Assembly (NCBI RefSeq): GCF_933775445.1
Contig: NC_065872.1
Location: 13,454,001-13,518,000, forward strand
Length of the DNA: 64,000 nt
Direction of reading: 5' to 3'
Source: Argentina anserina
Taxonomy: Eukaryota > Streptophyta > Magnoliopsida > Rosales > Rosaceae
A program made the position numbers and the translations under genes. The notes under the pieces are model-generated. The model ran no database searches, had not been told where the DNA came from, and saw only the letters and a program-made list of their open reading frames with translations. Below, piece after piece: positions 31,510-43,070 of the stretch; within the stretch, counting starts at the first letter, position 1; each line of letters opens with the position of its first letter.

Positions 31510-32335
31510 ATAGGCGACTTGGCTAGTGGTGTGTGCGGTACATTTCAAACTGCCTAGTAGACTCACATACATCTGATGTGTAATATTGTTCATGCAAACA
31601 AATTCGTCGGATAGGATAGTGTGCCCTCACATTCTAACTGTGATGAAAGCCGGGCAAATTTTAAGGTTTCCCACTTCACTCATATGCGAGAGGTGGAAAA
31701 CAAAAGTAGTCTGAATAGCGTTGGTCAAGTGTCCAATGGTGTGGGTGATGGGGCTGTCCAAATTTTTTCACTATTCATCCTTGATCGGTACTGCCAAACG
31801 TGTCTGTCTACATTTGTCCCAAACCGCTGAAGGATACAATGCTGGTAAGGCTGAAGTTCAGAGGCTTTTTGAAACGTCATTGAAGTTTAGAGTGTCTCCC
31901 AAACTTCCAATAGATGTGGCAGAGTCTGATAATCTCTTGAGAGATCCCTTCAAGGCACGGACTAAAGGTATGAGCAGTCAAACAAGTCAGATGAAGAACC
32001 GTACCATAGCTGGAGGGCCAAAATGTGGCACATGTTATTATCCCGGTCACAATTCACGAACATGTCCATATAACCCCAACAACATGAACATGAAGGATTC
32101 AAAAGGAGCAAACAGTTGTTCACAGAGAAGTGATGCGCAACACCATGACAGAGTCAAGGTATATCCCAGCGGGCAGAATGATCTTGAAGGTGGAAGTTCT
32201 CTTTGCCGGCCATACAGAAATCAGGATAATCCATGTTCCGCATCTACGCAGCCTACCGATTGGTTTGGACTCGGAGGTTGATGTCGAGGTTGAGGAAGAT
32301 CCTTACAGCAACTATTGGGGTGCATTTTAAGACAA
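31510..32335 (+). pseudogene. FRS/FAR1-type transposase, 3' part
   Basis: Continuation of the pseudogene interrupted at 22332. It starts with a decayed SWIM-like zone, then 'SLICERWKTKVV' and 'LSKFFHYSSLIGTAKRVCLH', 'LSQTAEGYNAGKAEVQRLFE', and ends with a zinc knuckle CGTCYYPGHNSRTC (CX2CX4HX4C). This follows the C-terminal layout of FRS proteins and FAR1-type MULE transposases. Stops at about 31700 and after 32281. Whether the source was a domesticated FRS gene or an active MULE cannot be told from this relic. Confidence 0.78.
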
Positions 32336-34136
32336 CTACGTGGACTGTGCTTGGAATGGCAATGGAACTCTATTTTTGAGAGTTAGTATGATGATTACAC
32401 CATTGAAATGAAGGATTTGTTTCCCTGATTACATTTGTTTTGAAAGGGTGCATCCCTGTTTTATATGTACTATGTCTGAAGTACGTTGTCAGTCCCGTGT
32501 ATTTCTTTGTTTTGAAACAATTATTGTTGTTATGTGTTTGTTATTTTCAGAATGTCTGGTTTTTGGAATCCATTAAAATAACGTAGTAATGCTATTGATG
32601 TTGTTGGATATGAAGAAACAAGTAGGACAGGAGCCAATTACAGAACAACAGAGAAACATTGGAAATATTATTCCGGAATTCTGATGCGGGAAACATTGCA
32701 AATTATAGAGTATGGTCATTGAATTATGAGTATTGGATTTAAGAGTTCAATTTTACTCCTAAAGACTTGTCATTAGTTTTAAAACGAACATAAACAAGTG
32801 TAAATTCGACAGAAAAATGACAATCAATTAAATAGTGGGGTCTTCTGAGTTAAAGGTGGAACACAAAACCTTTGAAGTTTTCAGTGACAATTATGGAAAT
32901 ATTATGAAAGCGAAATCAATGTTTCTACAATCAGATTTCCCTCGACTGTCTGAGGCATACTGAAACTGAAAATATCTAGATCATTACTTTAGTGAAAAAA
33001 ACAGAAACATAAAGAAATTGCAAAGGAAATAAAGGGCCTAGAGTTGAAGTAGAGTAAGGAAAATGAGAAAGAGGCCACAGCGGAAGATTTTAGGTAAATC
33101 AGAAAATATGTTACTGAGTTTGTGACTATAACTTTAACTTTTAACAGTTGCTTATTTTGGTTCATATATCACTTTAAAATTAATGGAATCTAAATAATTG
33201 GTAGATTACAGGTTGAAATGATAATCTTATATAGAATGCAGATGACATAAGGAAAAACATAGACCAGTGTTGACAGTGGTGGAATTAATATGGAGTCACT
33301 AATATTTCACATTAGTCAAGTTGTTATACTTCCGAAGTATGATCTTAACAGGAATAATGTACCGGACTCGAACAACAATAATCAGTGCACCGGTAAGTTG
33401 TAGCCTTGTAATTGCCGATGTAAGTCGCCACAGTAAAGCATACTTAAAATTGTAGTTATGGTTAAACCAGCTAAACCACCAATCAGCTCAGTTCAAAGTG
33501 TTCAAATAGCACGAAAGGTGAGAATAAAGATCATGTTGTTCCCACCAAGAGTGGTAGCAAACATTCCAAGTCCAAATAGCTAACCAACCACGACCTTCTT
33601 CAAAAAATAACGACCACCTGCATTTTTTTACTAAGAAAGGGTCAGCATAACACTATCGTCAGCTTTTAGTGTTTCAAACGAAAGCCGCCATGTTATCATA
33701 CATTTCACAAAGAACATGAGCAAATATAGTGTCAAAAAAGTTGGAAATAGAATGAGTTGAAATTAATATTTCATTCTGCCCAACACCTAGAAGGAAGATT
33801 AAACAAAATTAAAACAATTAAAGAGTAACACAATGTTGGTCACCTTTTCATACAATAATTACTCAACACTGACGGCATCAGAGGCGCTACAGAGGATCAA
33901 TGTTGTAAACAGTTGTTGGTGACATTACCAAACCAGTGGACAAAAGGCGGTATGATACTTAGTAACAACATTAGTTGCAACTTATCCCAAGGTGATAATT
34001 TTCAGCCCTATGTCGTACAATTTCATGGATTTCATTTGCCGGTGCCTTCATGCAGTCGAGCATAATGCAAGCCCTTTGTTCGTGTGAGTGGTACTGTAAA
34101 TGGCAAACAATTAACTCAATCTTGCCGAATGATAAC
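32336..34136. other. AT-rich DNA without recognisable genes
   Basis: No ORF above 60 codons with a known motif, on either strand. Possibly the decayed 3' flank or terminal region of the MULE/FRS element. No terminal inverted repeat could be paired by eye. Confidence 0.4.
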
Positions 34137-36283
34137 TGTCACATCTCATAAAGGAATGCAAGCAGTATATTTGAGTTAAATTAGAGATTAGCAAGCGAAC
34201 AAAACGAAGAAGTTCGTTTTGTACACTCACTAATCATAAAGAAAACATGTGAATAAATTTTTTTTGCAACAATAACAAGGGAAATGAACAACTTGAAACA
34301 TTTCTGCAAATTACAAGAGTCACGAGTTCAACAAAACAAGAAACGGAAGATGGTGAAATGTCACCGGCCCAAGTTATGACTAAACAACAACCCAAAAGTA
34401 GAAATATAACAAATGGTGACAACTAATTATAACACAACCTCGGAAACTACAAACTTATATAACAAAGAAGCAATATCAACTAAAGGCACAGATAGAACGA
34501 TAATTCTCTAAGGAAAGACTCCTAGCTCCGAAATATAGATTGACCTGCAAGAAACTTTAGTAGGGGTGAGCGTCATCTTCACTTGCCCAGTAGGGGCCAG
34601 CCCACCTATGAGTTTGAAAACCAAAATCGGATAAGAATAGAAAATAAGTTTTAGAAAACGTTAGGGGTAAGTTATTTGGTAGACAGTAAAATCATTTAAT
34701 AAAACAATGCATGTTTTACAAATATCATGTTAAAACAGTAGGGATCCCTTTCCATAGGATTATAATAAATATTAGGAATGCATGACCAATCCAAACAACT
34801 AGGAGGGAATAGAGTCACCCCTTAAGTCGAGGACAATTACGTTTATTGCTAATAATAACAATAAGTGAGTGAGAGTGTCCATTTAAGACAATACCCTAAA
34901 ATAAATGAATAGCGTGCAAAGTGGAATGCTAACAGGGCATTGCCCATCTGGAGGTTTTACGGTTTCGACACCGAGGGTTCCTGGACCGGTATCCCAAAAC
35001 CCCATTACTCTCAAGTCTATAACATTCTAAACAATCATATTTTAAAAGTTGTCTAGTCTCGGGTTTTCATAGCATTTAATGCATCAGTAATAATTCAAAT
35101 AATAATTTCAACTCTGAGTCCTAGACTATGAATTTCATATAATTGGTCAAAGCAACATAAGAGGGTTAGCTCCCCTAATTAGAATGACGTGCAGAAATCC
35201 CGAGTCCAAAACGTTAGCTCTAGCTCCAAAATAATGTTGATGCTCTAATGATCGAACAACTCTTGTAGTTTTAATCTATGAATCCAACGAAGTGTAGAAG
35301 AGTCAAATACATATCTAAGACTCGTAGAATAATGACTCGACCTTCTTTCCTAGTTTGCCCAGGAAAGTCAAAATTTGACTTTCCATTGACTAAGTTTTTC
35401 CTGGTTTGACCAGGAATTTAATTGTGTTGACCTTATTTGACATTTTATCGACTAATTCACGGATTACTCAGAAATAGTCTAACTTTAGGCAATCGACAAT
35501 AATAAGTATGCTTTGTGAATAATAAAGACACTTGATACCATCGACGACTTAATAATAATTCCGACACATTTTCTAAGTTAAACAATCTCGATTTCCGAAC
35601 CGGATTGAAATCGGAATTACTATTTTACTTTTTGTCGCTGAGTTAAAGTTAGGTTTCACTAAATTACCCTAAGGTATAAATAAAACCATTTAAAATCATT
35701 TTAGTAAAACAGTAAAAATAATTTGGATAAAACTATAAAACAGTAAAGATAAATAGTGAAATAGTAAATTTCTGCTAGGGACAGAAAGGTATTTTCATAT
35801 GAATAGTAAATGGTAAAAAGATCAATCATAAATGTAAAAATCTAGTTGGATTCATAGATTAAATCTAGAAGAAGAAGTGTCGAAATAAAGAAGAGAGAGA
35901 ACAAGTGGAAAATAAAAGAAAGAATTGGCCCAAAGGAATTTGGGCCTTGGTCATGGGTTTTGAAGATAGAAACAATGGGCTTCTTTAAAACCCAATTCTA
36001 ATTGATCTAGAGTCGAAAACGAACGATGAAGACGAGCGACGAGAATTCGGCATTGTAAAATCGACGATCAAGATTAAAATCGCGTAAAAACAAATTTAAG
36101 TCAAGACATATTTTTAAAACAAAAGAAAATAATTATAAGGTTAATAAAATAAATTTGAGCGTCTGAAACGTTATTGGGGATGTGTAATTTAATATCAACA
36201 TATTAAACTACATTGTTCGACTACTGTCGATTAGTTAATCCTATTGTGTCGGTTAAACATGATTAAAAATCTCGGGTATCACA
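34137..36283 (-). mobile_element. Solo gypsy LTR (2147 bp) with 5-bp TSD
   Basis: Minus strand begins TGTGATACCCGAGATTTTTA at 36283 and ends GAGATGTGACA at 34137. It is flanked by ATAAC at 34132-34136 and 36284-36288. No PBS, PPT or coding sequence adjoins it, so it is a solo LTR formed by LTR-LTR recombination. It is a different family from the 3-kb LTRs, but shares the TGTRATACCC-type start. Confidence 0.82.
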
Positions 36284-36288
36284 ATAAC

Positions 36289-36533
36289 AAGGTAACATGT
36301 ATTTTGGGAAGAAATGAAAATTGATGTAGCAACTAGGGAATAATAGATTACGAGTTACACTAGAGGAAACTATATAGAAGATAGAAGGATAACAAATAAT
36401 ATAGAGAGTTTAGGAGAGGGGATCTCTTAAGAATAGAGACCATAAAGAGAATAGGGTTTAGGGAGAACAAGGGGAGAGTATGAAGAACATAACTCATAGA
36501 CTAAGAATCATATTCCGAATACTGAAGTCTACC
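36289..36533. other. Unassigned stretch before the copia relic
   Basis: Purine-rich on the plus strand. No ORF. It does not match the LTR at 40176, so the copia 3' LTR seems to have been lost at a breakpoint at about 36533. Confidence 0.4.
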
Positions 36534-36992
36534 TTAACTGAATTCAAAAGTCTTATTTATAAGTAGATTATCACAATGTAGAAGAATTGGAAATTGGATA
36601 CGAGCACCTAACTCATAAAGCAAGAAGGCTAACCAAGTGGTTTCGACACTAGCATGAGAGACAGACCGGTATTCAGATTCGGCGCTGGAACGAGCAATGG
36701 TAGGTTGCTTTTTAGAGCACCAAGAGATCAAGTTTGTGCCAAGGTAACAGAGGTAGCCGGAGACTAAACGTCTTGAATCAGGGCAACCAGCCCAATCAGC
36801 ATCCGAATAAGCAACAAGAGAAGCTGGTTGACATTGTCGGCGGAAGAACAAACCATGACCAAGAGTACCTTTGATGTACCTGAGAATACGCTTGGCAGCA
36901 ATGAGATGGGGTTTGCGTGGCTGACTCATGTATTGAGAGATAGAGTTAACGGCGTAAGGAATGTCAGGGCAAGTGATTGTCCTATATTGCAA
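36534..36992 (-). pseudogene. Copia RNase H (3' truncated)
   Basis: 'RTITCPDIPYAVNSISQYMS', 'AAKRILRYIKGTLGHGLFF', 'VAYSDADWAGCPDSRRLVSG' (catalytic Asp), 'ISWCSKKQPTIARSSAESEY' (catalytic Glu). The reading ends at 'LHCDNLLINKTFEFS', before the usual ADxxTK tail, so the last third of RNase H and the 3' LTR are gone. Confidence 0.9.
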
Positions 36993-37700
36993 GGAACCAA
37001 CAATTTCACGAAATTATGTGGCATTGGAAAGGAGATCGTCATCGGTGGCCGAGAGGAGAGCCTTGGCAAACATTGGGGTGCTAACTGGTTGACTAAGCAC
37101 CATATCATGCTCCACAAGCATATCATGAGCGTACTTGAGTTGGCTAATATGAAGACCATTAGCGTGAGAGGTGACCTATAAACCAACAAAATAATACAGA
37201 GGACCAAGGTCCTTGATATCAAAGACACGTCCCAACGTATCGATGAACTCTTGGAGAAGGGAATTATCACTGCTAGTAACAATAATATCATCGACATACA
37301 ACAAGAAGTAGAGAACATAAGGCCCATGCCGATAAATGAAGAGAGAAGAGTCTGCCAAGCTTTGAACAAAACCAACCGACAATAAGAAAGAAGTCATTCT
37401 GTGAAACCAAGCGCATGGAGCTTGCTTGAGGCCGTAGAGTGCTTTGGTTAATTTGCAAACATGAGAAGGCCAAGTCAAATCAACAAAACCAGGTGGTTGG
37501 GTCATATATACATCCTCCTTGAGAAAAGCCATGAAGAAAAGCATTTTTGACGTCTAATTGTCGAATGGACTAGCCTCTAGAAACAGCAAGACAAAGCACA
37601 ATACGAATAGTAGCAGGTTTAATCACAGGACTAAAAGTTTCTTCGTCATTATTTTTCATGATTGCATTGATTTCATTAGCCATAGCAGAACACTACACCG
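36993..37700 (-). pseudogene. Copia reverse transcriptase (frameshifted)
   Basis: The frame 37176-37544 shows 'GFVDLTWPSHVCKLTKALYG', 'LKQAPCAWFHRMTSFLLSVG' and an intact YVDDI box in 'LYFLLYVDDIIVTSSD', then 'GRVFDIKDLGPLYYFVGL'. The remaining thumb (36993-37175) and N-terminal fingers (37545-37700) lie in other frames with stops. Confidence 0.88.
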
Positions 37701-37731
37701 CATGCTTTGACGCCTTTATATAGCAAGTAGG

Positions 37732-38350
37732 TTATGTTGAATCAATTGCAGTTAGAAGAGCCCGAGGAAGAGAATACTTTACAGTGCCATCAGTGCAAAT
37801 CTGGGGCTTCACAATGCCATTATGAAGACGAGTTGTCATAGGTTGAGGAGGTGCAAGAGGTGCAAGAGCCAAAATTGGTTGAAGAGTTGCGGCATAAGCC
37901 AGAATTGGATGAGGATTTGATGCGGCTGGACCATTCATGACTGGAACTGAGACAAGAACATGAGAGGAAGGGTGAACAATGACCCGAGAAGGCGGGGAGA
38001 TTGGAGCATCAGAGGACGCAGCGGCCGGCTGATCTGGGAGAAGCACTGGTGGCGGACGGCGACGAGAGTGATAGAGAAGTGGAGTAGCGGCATGGGCTGG
38101 CATGGAGGCTGCCACAAGAGTTTGAACTGTGCAGGAAGAGAGAGAGACGACCGGTAAGGTAAACAGCAGGTCTGGTGAAGCAGAAACAGACGGAGTCAAG
38201 AACTGCACAAAGGAGGCCAGCTGGGTCGGAAGGGAAACACTGGTGGCATGTGATGATGTCGGGACCGACACGGCTGCTGCGGTGGTCAGAATAACAGAGG
38301 CGGTGGGCTGACGGTAGCTCTATCAAGGAGAACTAGAGCATCATTATGTT
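37732..38350 (-). pseudogene. Copia integrase-RT linker
   Basis: Low-complexity Pro/Ser/Ala-rich frame (179 codons), ending 'RLHNGIVKPQICTDGTVKYS', the conserved start of copia RT (usually TRxKxGIxKPK). Such Pro/Ser linkers lie between integrase and RT in copia polyproteins. The frame carries few stops, but is separated from both neighbours. Confidence 0.75.
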
Positions 38351-38362
38351 AGACTGGAGAGA

Positions 38363-39757
38363 TCAGGTCAACATGATCGGTGGATTGAAGAAGGGTAACG
38401 ACATCAATGGAGGCTGAGTGATCAGGTGGGCTTGGGCCCGAGGATAATGAGCCTTGGCTCGGCGGGATGGCCTGCGGAGCTGTAATTGGACTGGAATTAT
38501 GTAACGGAGTGAATTCAATATCAACCCCAGATGATGGCGATTGTACATGCACCCCTTTGTAGGGAAAACTTGTTTCGTTAAATAAAACATGACGCAACAT
38601 GACACATAAACTCGATTTGTTTTTGGATCTAGATATCGATAACCTTTGTGGTGAGGACTATACCCAAGGAAGACACACTCAAGACTCTGATTAGACAACT
38701 TATTGGAAGGAGAACAACCTAAATGAGGAAAACACAAACAACTAAAAACGCGAAGAGAGGAATAAGAGGAAGAATGATCATACACACGAAAGTGAGGAGT
38801 GTCCCAGTTGATAGTAGGAATAGGAAGAAGATTAATGAGGTACACAGAGGTCAAAATAGCCTCAACCCAAAGATTACGAGGAACGCCAGAGGTAAGAAGT
38901 AAGGAACGGGCCACTGTAGCAATATGACGATGTTTCCTCTCATCAAGGCCATTTTGTTCAGGAGTATATGGACAAGAAAATCGTTGTTGGATGTCTAAGA
39001 AAGTACAATAGTGAGAAAAGGCTTGATTGACATATTCAGTTCCGTTATCACTTTGGAGATATTTGATGGAACCATTGAAAATATTTCGAACCATGGCAAC
39101 TAAAGTCTGAAAATGGGTGAGGACTTCAGTCTTCCGACACATAGGATAAAGCCAAGTATAACATGAGTATTCATCTGTAAAGAGGACATAATATTTAAAT
39201 CCACTTACAGAGACAGTAGGGGACTGCCACACATCACTATGAATAATAGCAAAAAGAGAGGAAACAAAGTTATTATGATATGGAAAAGATAATATATGAG
39301 ATTTGCTAAGTGCACACTGAGTACAAAAAGAACCAGGGGAAATTTTGGATCCAATAACCAACCCTAAACGAGTGGAAACTGAGGAAGATGGGTGACCTAA
39401 ACGATTGTGCCATATTGAGGAATGAACAGAAGCTAGGGCATGATGGGTGGAGACACTGGATAACTTAAGAGGATAAAGACCATCTTGACAAGGACCCTGA
39501 AACAGGAGGCGGCCAGTTCGTAAGCAATAGATTTGATAATAATTTGGGGAAAAAAGAAAGAAAACAAGATTATCTTTGGTGAAACGAGCGATATACAAAA
39601 GATTTTTACGAATTGACGGAATACGAAAGACATTTTGGAGAGAAAATAGAAGAATCCAATGACAATGGGAGGCTACCAATGTGAGAAACACACATGGAGT
39701 CTTCGTTACCCGTATATACATCATGAGGTCCACCATACAATTGAGGATTGTTAACAT
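38363..39757 (-). pseudogene. Copia integrase
   Basis: The longest open frame of this element (464 codons). GAG-pre-integrase 'SIWHNRLGHPSSSVSTRLGL' is followed by the HHCC end 'FCTQCALSKSH', first catalytic Asp in 'AIIHSDVWQSPTVSVSG', second in 'IKYLQSDNGTEYVNQAF' and Glu in 'EQNGLDERKHRHIATVARSL'. All three are intact. It continues into 'VFSCLCFPHLG' and 'ECVFLGYSPHHKGYRYLDP'. The last 70 codons are the linker in a shifted frame. This is the best preserved enzyme domain in the element, but it lacks a working polyprotein. Confidence 0.92.
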
Positions 39758-40133
39758 GCATGGCTGTCATATGAGAGTCGCACCAGTGTCAAGGTACCAA
39801 GTAGACTCGGCAACAGAGTGAAGGCCAGCAAATGGTGAGATAGTGGTTGGGCTGGAATATCGGTGTGGACATTGAGACAACTCATGATGGTTAGAGTGAC
39901 AATTAGGACACCATTGAGGGCCATAAGTCATGACGCACTGCCCAAGGAGGAGAAGCAAAGGGGTTGACTACGTTGTGCATTTGTGGCATCACAATTCTTG
40001 AGAGAGGGACAAAATGTTGTTGTTTCCGTGATAGGGAGCTGTTATGATTATTGTAGTACATGAGTGTAGCCATAGGAAGGGAAGAATCAGAATGATTTTG
40101 AGGATTGAGTATGAAAGGTTTGGGATGAAACAA
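39758..40133 (-). pseudogene. Copia zinc knuckle and protease
   Basis: 'CPNCHSNHHELSQC' is a CX2CX4HX4C knuckle, and 'STWYLDTGAT' is the protease active site with DTG intact. The capsid part of gag is missing: only about 30 bp separate this block from the PBS. Confidence 0.8.
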
Positions 40134-40163
40134 GAAGAGAAGAAGGATCGATAAACACCTACA

Positions 40164-40633
40164 CTACTGATACCATGTAGAAAATGATTTCCATTGATCC
40201 GGAATGATACAAGATTTAAAATTATATAGACTTCAGACTACAATCACTACATCCTAGTATTGATTACAATCGTTGACAGCTATGGATACAAATATGTAAC
40301 TAATGATTCTAGCAATCAATCAGATAGCATAACTTATGCACATAGATATAGCCATATCAGTAGGTAGTCAATGAAGGAGATTGAGCAATTGGTGGAGAAG
40401 ATTGAGTAGCTTTAACAGATATAAAGGTAAAGCACTAACCACATTGAACACCATCTGACGCCTGAATGGTTCAGAATACGTTGAAGGTGCACTATCCCAT
40501 ATATAGGCAGTCCGAGTTGCATATCAATCACCACTAGCCACCAATGACCTCCATTTTCCTTAATGTGCAGGGGAACAAATATCTTAATGTATGAAAGACA
40601 AGTGATATTATTTCAAAGTATTCAGTGTCAACA
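40164..40633 (-). repeat. Copia 5' LTR with PBS
   Basis: PBS on the minus strand is TGGTATCAGTAG (40164-40175), next to LTR end …TTTCTACA at 40176. The LTR start is placed at TGTTGACAC (40633), giving 458 bp, but without the partner LTR or a TSD this edge is tentative. Confidence 0.6.
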
Positions 40634-41451
40634 ACAACAAACTAGTAGAAACCGGTTTTAAAAAATTCAGCGTTACCCGTTTGCATTTCCTCATACGTCC
40701 ATCGTCTCGAGCCATTTTGCATACAACCCTCGTTGTTTGCGTCCACTGGTCGTATGTTTCGTTTTCCGCCAATTGCATGTTCGCAGCTCGCTATCAGTAC
40801 TACAAGCCATACAAAGTTAGTTTACGAACCTCATGCCTGTTAATGATCCGTATAGAAATCATAAACCCTGAAAAGTTGCATACCGCAAAATACGATGAGA
40901 TGTACCAACAGTCAGGGTTATCTCTGGACATAAATTCACACACATAATTCATGACCTATGAAATAATCACAATGATATTGTCATAGACTTACGGATAAGG
41001 TAAACTTCTTTTGAATTCTAAAATTGAAAATTGATTTTGATGTTGTATCCCTGTCGGTGGGAACCTTGTGTTCATGTAGGTTTTACTGCCAGCCTCGTTG
41101 TTCAACAAAAACCGGAGTTGTGCTCGTGAAATACCTTTCCCCAAAACATTTTCATTCTCTGCACCGTCTAATTTGTAGTTTGACTGGTCGGTCCCGGCCT
41201 GATAGGAGGATTTGGTATGTGCTCTGCATTCCTTCACATTACCAGGAATTCCTTGAGGTTTAGGCATCTGCATGTTTATATACAAAAGTTGTTTAAAGAT
41301 TCTGTGTGATTAACGCATACTGATTGTCAATATGCACAGCAACATATGTAGGAGTTTGGAGTTCACTGTAACAAACGACGATACAGAAGACCACAGTTTA
41401 AATCTGAAATCATTAGGTAGTTACCAAATGTAATTATTGTTACTGACCGTA
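40634..41451. other. Unassigned DNA next to the copia LTR
   Basis: No recognisable gene. The minus frame at 40989-41285 (98 codons) has no motif I know. It may be the decayed 3' half of the repeat-family gene at 41452-42660. Confidence 0.35.
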
Positions 41452-42660
41452 TCATGGCTCGTTGACATTTGTGTAATATGATCCGACAAGTTTGTGAGTT
41501 TGTCGTTTGACTTGTTGGGAGCTGTAATTCCACCCGCTTCCTAACTGCTGGGTCATCGTTTTATCTATGCATTGTAACATGACATTTTTCCTCTTCCTTA
41601 TGTTCACATTCCAGCCTTCATTTTTGTAAGGGGCCATTTCTCGAAGCACCTTAAATCACACAATCATTCTTTATCTCTAATATTCCATCAAACAGAAGGT
41701 CCCCCATTGTTTTCATGTCATGGCAGGTGAGCATGTACTCCTCCAACAACCCTGTGATGTTGTAGAGGTGACAGTTCATATTTCTCCTCATTCATTCCAC
41801 AGAAGCCTTCATGGATGGACCTATTTTTCCTTATATTGACGGCATCGTTTCTGTTTCTTTCACTGGATAAATGATGAACAAGGGAAATATGTTTTAGTTT
41901 TCGTAGAGGACAGCTGAACCCCCGCACTTTGTAACTCTGTCATACAGAATTTCGACCCCCTCTCTATGCCAATGTTGGATTGGAATCAAAGTCTTGTCGA
42001 CCGTACACAAAGCTCCCCCAACAATATCTAAGTAAAGGATCTGAAGAAACAACACACAACCCCCAACGTACTCCGTCTCCCCATTTTGATGTGCCGCAAC
42101 CCCTTCACAAAAACGTTGCAGCATAAATGAAGACCAATTTGTATCCCCCATCCCACTATCTTCCATTAGGGGATGCAACAAGCGTGTATCAACCTCAACA
42201 TCAATACCCATGCAGAGTATGACAGTAAATGTGTATATAATGAAAGCAATGTGGAATAAAAAATTTGCGGCCTCTCTGTTAGTCACAATGTCAACAACAG
42301 CTGATACATGTACTTTCCCATTTCCGTCGCACTAATTACTTATAACGTTTCCCGCAGTGTATTCAATAGCTTTGTCCGTAAGATGAACTTCCACAGTTCC
42401 ACCCCTCCATCTTTTATCCTCATTACTCTGGTGAACTCAGATCTGGTAAGCGTGTATTTTAACCCATGAATGGAGACCGTCCTGTCCTTTATGTTAGCTC
42501 CCGCCACCATCGCTATTTATATAGGATCATGAATGAGATTCAATGTCATTGTACTCAACCTAGACAAACCCAACTTTTCAACAGCTCTAAGTTTTTCCGG
42601 TGATAGTTTGGAGACGACATTGCAATACTCTCTAGGGTTGCAGTTCGTTTTCATGTTCAT
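41452..42660 (-). pseudogene. Relic of a repeat-associated hypothetical protein (DUF1985/plant-mobile-domain-like)
   Basis: ATG at 42660 gives MNMKTNCNPREYCNVVSKLS, then 'LRAVEKLGLSRLSTMTLN', a stop, and 'DRTVSIHGLKYTLTRSEFTR', 'VMRIKDGG'. The open frame 41894-42286 reads 'FLFHIAFIIYTFTVILCMG', 'DTNWSSFMLQRFCEGV', 'YVGGCVLFLQILYLDIVGG'. This pattern recalls multi-copy plant proteins of unknown function, often joined to Ulp1 proteases inside Mutator-like transposons. I cannot see a Ulp1 catalytic domain. At least three stops or frameshifts. Family assignment is tentative. Confidence 0.45.
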
Positions 42661-43070
42661 TTTTGTCTGCGCAATATGAAACAGTAATGAAAATTATATT
42701 AACAATTATAAACGTCTAACTTGGCGTGGTACCTAACAACATAAATTCATGGGAATTGAATGTCACAAATTATTTCATATATTCGTATTTTTTTCCTTCA
42801 CCCTACATTCCTTCTCCTCTTATAACTGAATTCGGCCTGTTTTGGTATGTTATCCTCATTTTCTGTCTTACAGTTTTCTGGTATTTAAATTAAACTTTCC
42901 CAACCATACTTATAATTTTGTTAACTATACTTCTCTTTATCATTTACCTTCATCAGTACGAGACAGGCTAGGATACTGGTGGGTACCCGATACCCTCTTT
43001 TTTTAACCCTTTAACCTGTTGAACGAGTCATCATGTTACCCATTTAGATTTTAACCTGTGGATTTCCTTT
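42661..43070. other. AT-rich spacer
   Basis: No ORF or repeat structure seen before the AT-rich array begins. Confidence 0.4.

Larger units (their letters stand above)
36534..40175 (-). mobile_element. Ty1/copia element internal region, 3'-truncated and gag-deleted
   Basis: Minus-strand order from the right: PBS (40164-40175), a CCHC knuckle and protease, integrase, linker, RT, RNase H, cut off inside RNase H. Almost no gag lies between the PBS and the knuckle. The domain order PR-IN-RT-RH is diagnostic of copia. Multiple frameshifts separate the domains. Confidence 0.9.
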
